Made by a program: the position numbers and the translations under genes
Notes under the pieces: model-generated
Seen by the model: only the letters and a program-made list of their open reading frames with translations
What the model was told of the DNA's origin: nothing
Databases searched by the model: none
Source: Nitrospirota bacterium
GTDB taxonomy: Bacteria; Nitrospirota; 9FT-COMBO-42-15; HDB-SIOI813
Assembly: GCA_023248365.1 (NCBI GenBank)
Contig: JAHFER010000026.1
Location: forward strand, 1 to 11,899
DNA length: 11,899 nt
Reading direction: 5' to 3'
In this document: piece by piece, positions 10,914 to 11,899 of the stretch
Numbering within the stretch: the stretch's first letter is position 1
Layout of the letters: every line of letters begins with the position of its first letter

Positions 10914-11798
10914 TTGGGTAATGATTCTATATTCGTAAATTCAAATTTTGGTGGAATACCTCCGGAGATTTCGGATTGGGAGAAGTCCCGGTTTGTTGTT
11001 CTTCCTGTCCCGTATGACCATACAACCTCATTTCAGCAAGGCACAAGAAAAGGGCCAAAGGCCGCCATAGAGGCCTCTGCCTATATGGAGCTATATGATG
11101 ATGAACTCAATATAGAGCCATGCGACGCAGGCATTCATACATTGGGACAGCTTGAAGTTTCTATTGATTCTGATGAGACCATAGACCGCATTCAAAAGGT
11201 TGCTGCTGATATCTTAAATGCCGGGAAGATTCCTGTCACTATCGGCGGGGAACACTCAATTACATTTGGTGTGGTAAAGGCATTAAATGAAAAGTATAAT
11301 GATTTTTCTGTGCTTCAGTTTGATGCGCACGCTGACCTGAGAAAAGAATACCAGGGATTAGGTTTGAGTCATGCATGTGTAATGCGTAGGATTTCTGAAC
11401 TGGGCTTGAAAATAGTTCAGGTTGGAATACGCAGTATGAGCAAGGAAGAGGCCGAGTTTCTTCAGAAGGCTGATAATATATTTACTTACTATGCAGCAAA
11501 TATTATGGATTCAGATGAGTGGATGGAAGAGGCTGCTGCACATCTCTCAGGGAATATTTATATAACTATTGATGTGGATGCCTTTGACCCGGCTTATGTG
11601 CCTGCTACAGGTACTCCTGAGCCTGGCGGGTTAGATTGGTATCAGGTAATCCGGCTATTAAAAAAGGTTTCTGCAAAGTGTAATATTATAGGTTTTGATG
11701 CAGTAGAATTATCGCCGATACCAGGACAGCCGTCATCAGATTTTCTTGTAGCAAAGTTATTATATAAGTTGATGGGTTATACACTTGCAGCAAAATAA
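10914..11798 (+). CDS. speB: Agmatinase (ureohydrolase family)
   Basis: This 294-residue protein, of usual SpeB length, hydrolyses agmatine to putrescine and urea with two Mn2+ ions. The metal motifs are complete: GGEHS (H114), FDAHAD (D137, H139, D141), and TIDVDAFDP (D220, D222). E265 lies in DAVELSP, and SHACVMRR carries H153. PVPYDHTTSFQQGTRKGP at the N-terminus is typical of agmatinases. The start is TTG 10914; GGAGG lies at 10896-10900, 13 nt upstream, which is longer than ideal, and ATG 10921 is out of frame, so the start is the weakest part. It precedes the arginine decarboxylase by 25 nt. Related ureohydrolases (arginase, guanidinobutyrase) are possible, but the neighbours favour agmatine. 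Confidence 0.92.
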   Translation: MGNDSIFVNSNFGGIPPEISDWEKSRFVVLPVPYDHTTSFQQGTRKGPKAAIEASAYMELYDDELNIEPCDAGIHTLGQLEVSIDSDETIDRIQKVAADILNAGKIPVTIGGEHSITFGVVKALNEKYNDFSVLQFDAHADLRKEYQGLGLSHACVMRRISELGLKIVQVGIRSMSKEEAEFLQKADNIFTYYAANIMDSDEWMEEAAAHLSGNIYITIDVDAFDPAYVPATGTPEPGGLDWYQVIRLLKKVSAKCNIIGFDAVELSPIPGQPSSDFLVAKLLYKLMGYTLAAK

Positions 11799-11823
11799 CC
11801 AAAAAGGATATAGGGAGAGATAA

Positions 11824-11899
11824 ATGCTTTACGTACCAAAGAAAGTATTTTTTACAAAAGGTGTGGGAACACACAAAGAAGAACTTCGTTCCTTTGAGC
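11824..11899 (+). CDS. pdaD: Pyruvoyl-dependent arginine decarboxylase, 5' end only
   Basis: Only 25 codons are present before the window ends: MLYVPKKVFFTKGVGTHKEE, then LRSFE. VPKKVFFTKGVGTHKE matches the N-terminus of the pyruvoyl-dependent arginine decarboxylase family, which converts arginine to agmatine. The self-cleavage Ser that forms the pyruvoyl group lies beyond the window. GGGAGAG upstream of ATG 11824 and the 25-nt gap after speB support an operon. It would supply the substrate of the neighbouring agmatinase. Confidence 0.8.
   Translation, partial: MLYVPKKVFFTKGVGTHKEELRSFE

Overview
The window is about 11.9 kb of a moderately AT-rich bacterial chromosome. The gene content suggests an anaerobic-lineage bacterium of the Nitrospirota/Desulfobacterota type: a one-piece tmRNA, a GlnD with two ACT domains, and a polyamine route made of pyruvoyl-type arginine decarboxylase, agmatinase and a deoxyhypusine-synthase-like enzyme. 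There are also many small palindromic repeats. The lineage is inferred from gene content only; no rRNA or phylogenetic marker was analysed.

Positions 1-2850 form an accessory, defence/addiction-like island. It holds an XRE-ImmA metallopeptidase gene overlapping a PIN-like gene (+ strand), a Phd/YefM antitoxin-VapC toxin pair on the - strand with a strong promoter buried in a 28-bp palindrome, and the broken remnant of a LAGLIDADG homing endonuclease.

Positions 2785-4605 carry the trans-translation genes on the - strand: smpB, then a small cysteine-rich lipoprotein (PCYCGC type), then ssrA (tmRNA) with its terminator. Two repeats lie between the lipoprotein and tmRNA. One is a 128-bp MITE-like element with 16-bp terminal inverted repeats and a perfect 8-bp target duplication. 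The other is a long hairpin repeat (element A) ending 5 nt before the tmRNA. The best tmRNA promoter straddles the MITE edge, so the MITE appears to supply its -35 box.

Positions 4635-7776 (+ strand) hold tRNA-Leu(GAG), glnD starting 8 nt after the tRNA, and an MTH1187-type thiamine-binding protein. Positions 7790-8321 (- strand) are a tRNA operon, Pro(TGG)-Arg(TCT)-His(GTG). A second copy of element A lies in the Pro-Arg spacer, again exactly 5 nt before the mature 5' end of the next RNA. A 16-nt copy of the same element end lies in the leader of a ribosomal-type gene at 8493.

Positions 8403-11899 (+ strand) hold a 32-codon AURKAIP1/COX24 (bS22-like) gene with a TTG start, a JAMM/MPN metalloprotease, a bifunctional-nuclease-family protein translationally coupled to a deoxyhypusine-synthase-like gene, speB, and the first 25 codons of pyruvoyl-dependent arginine decarboxylase. 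The last three form a plausible path from arginine to agmatine to putrescine and on to a larger polyamine.

The most interesting signal is element A. Its two full copies differ by compensatory changes in several stems, lie at the same distance and orientation before two unrelated stable RNAs, and should both be transcribed.
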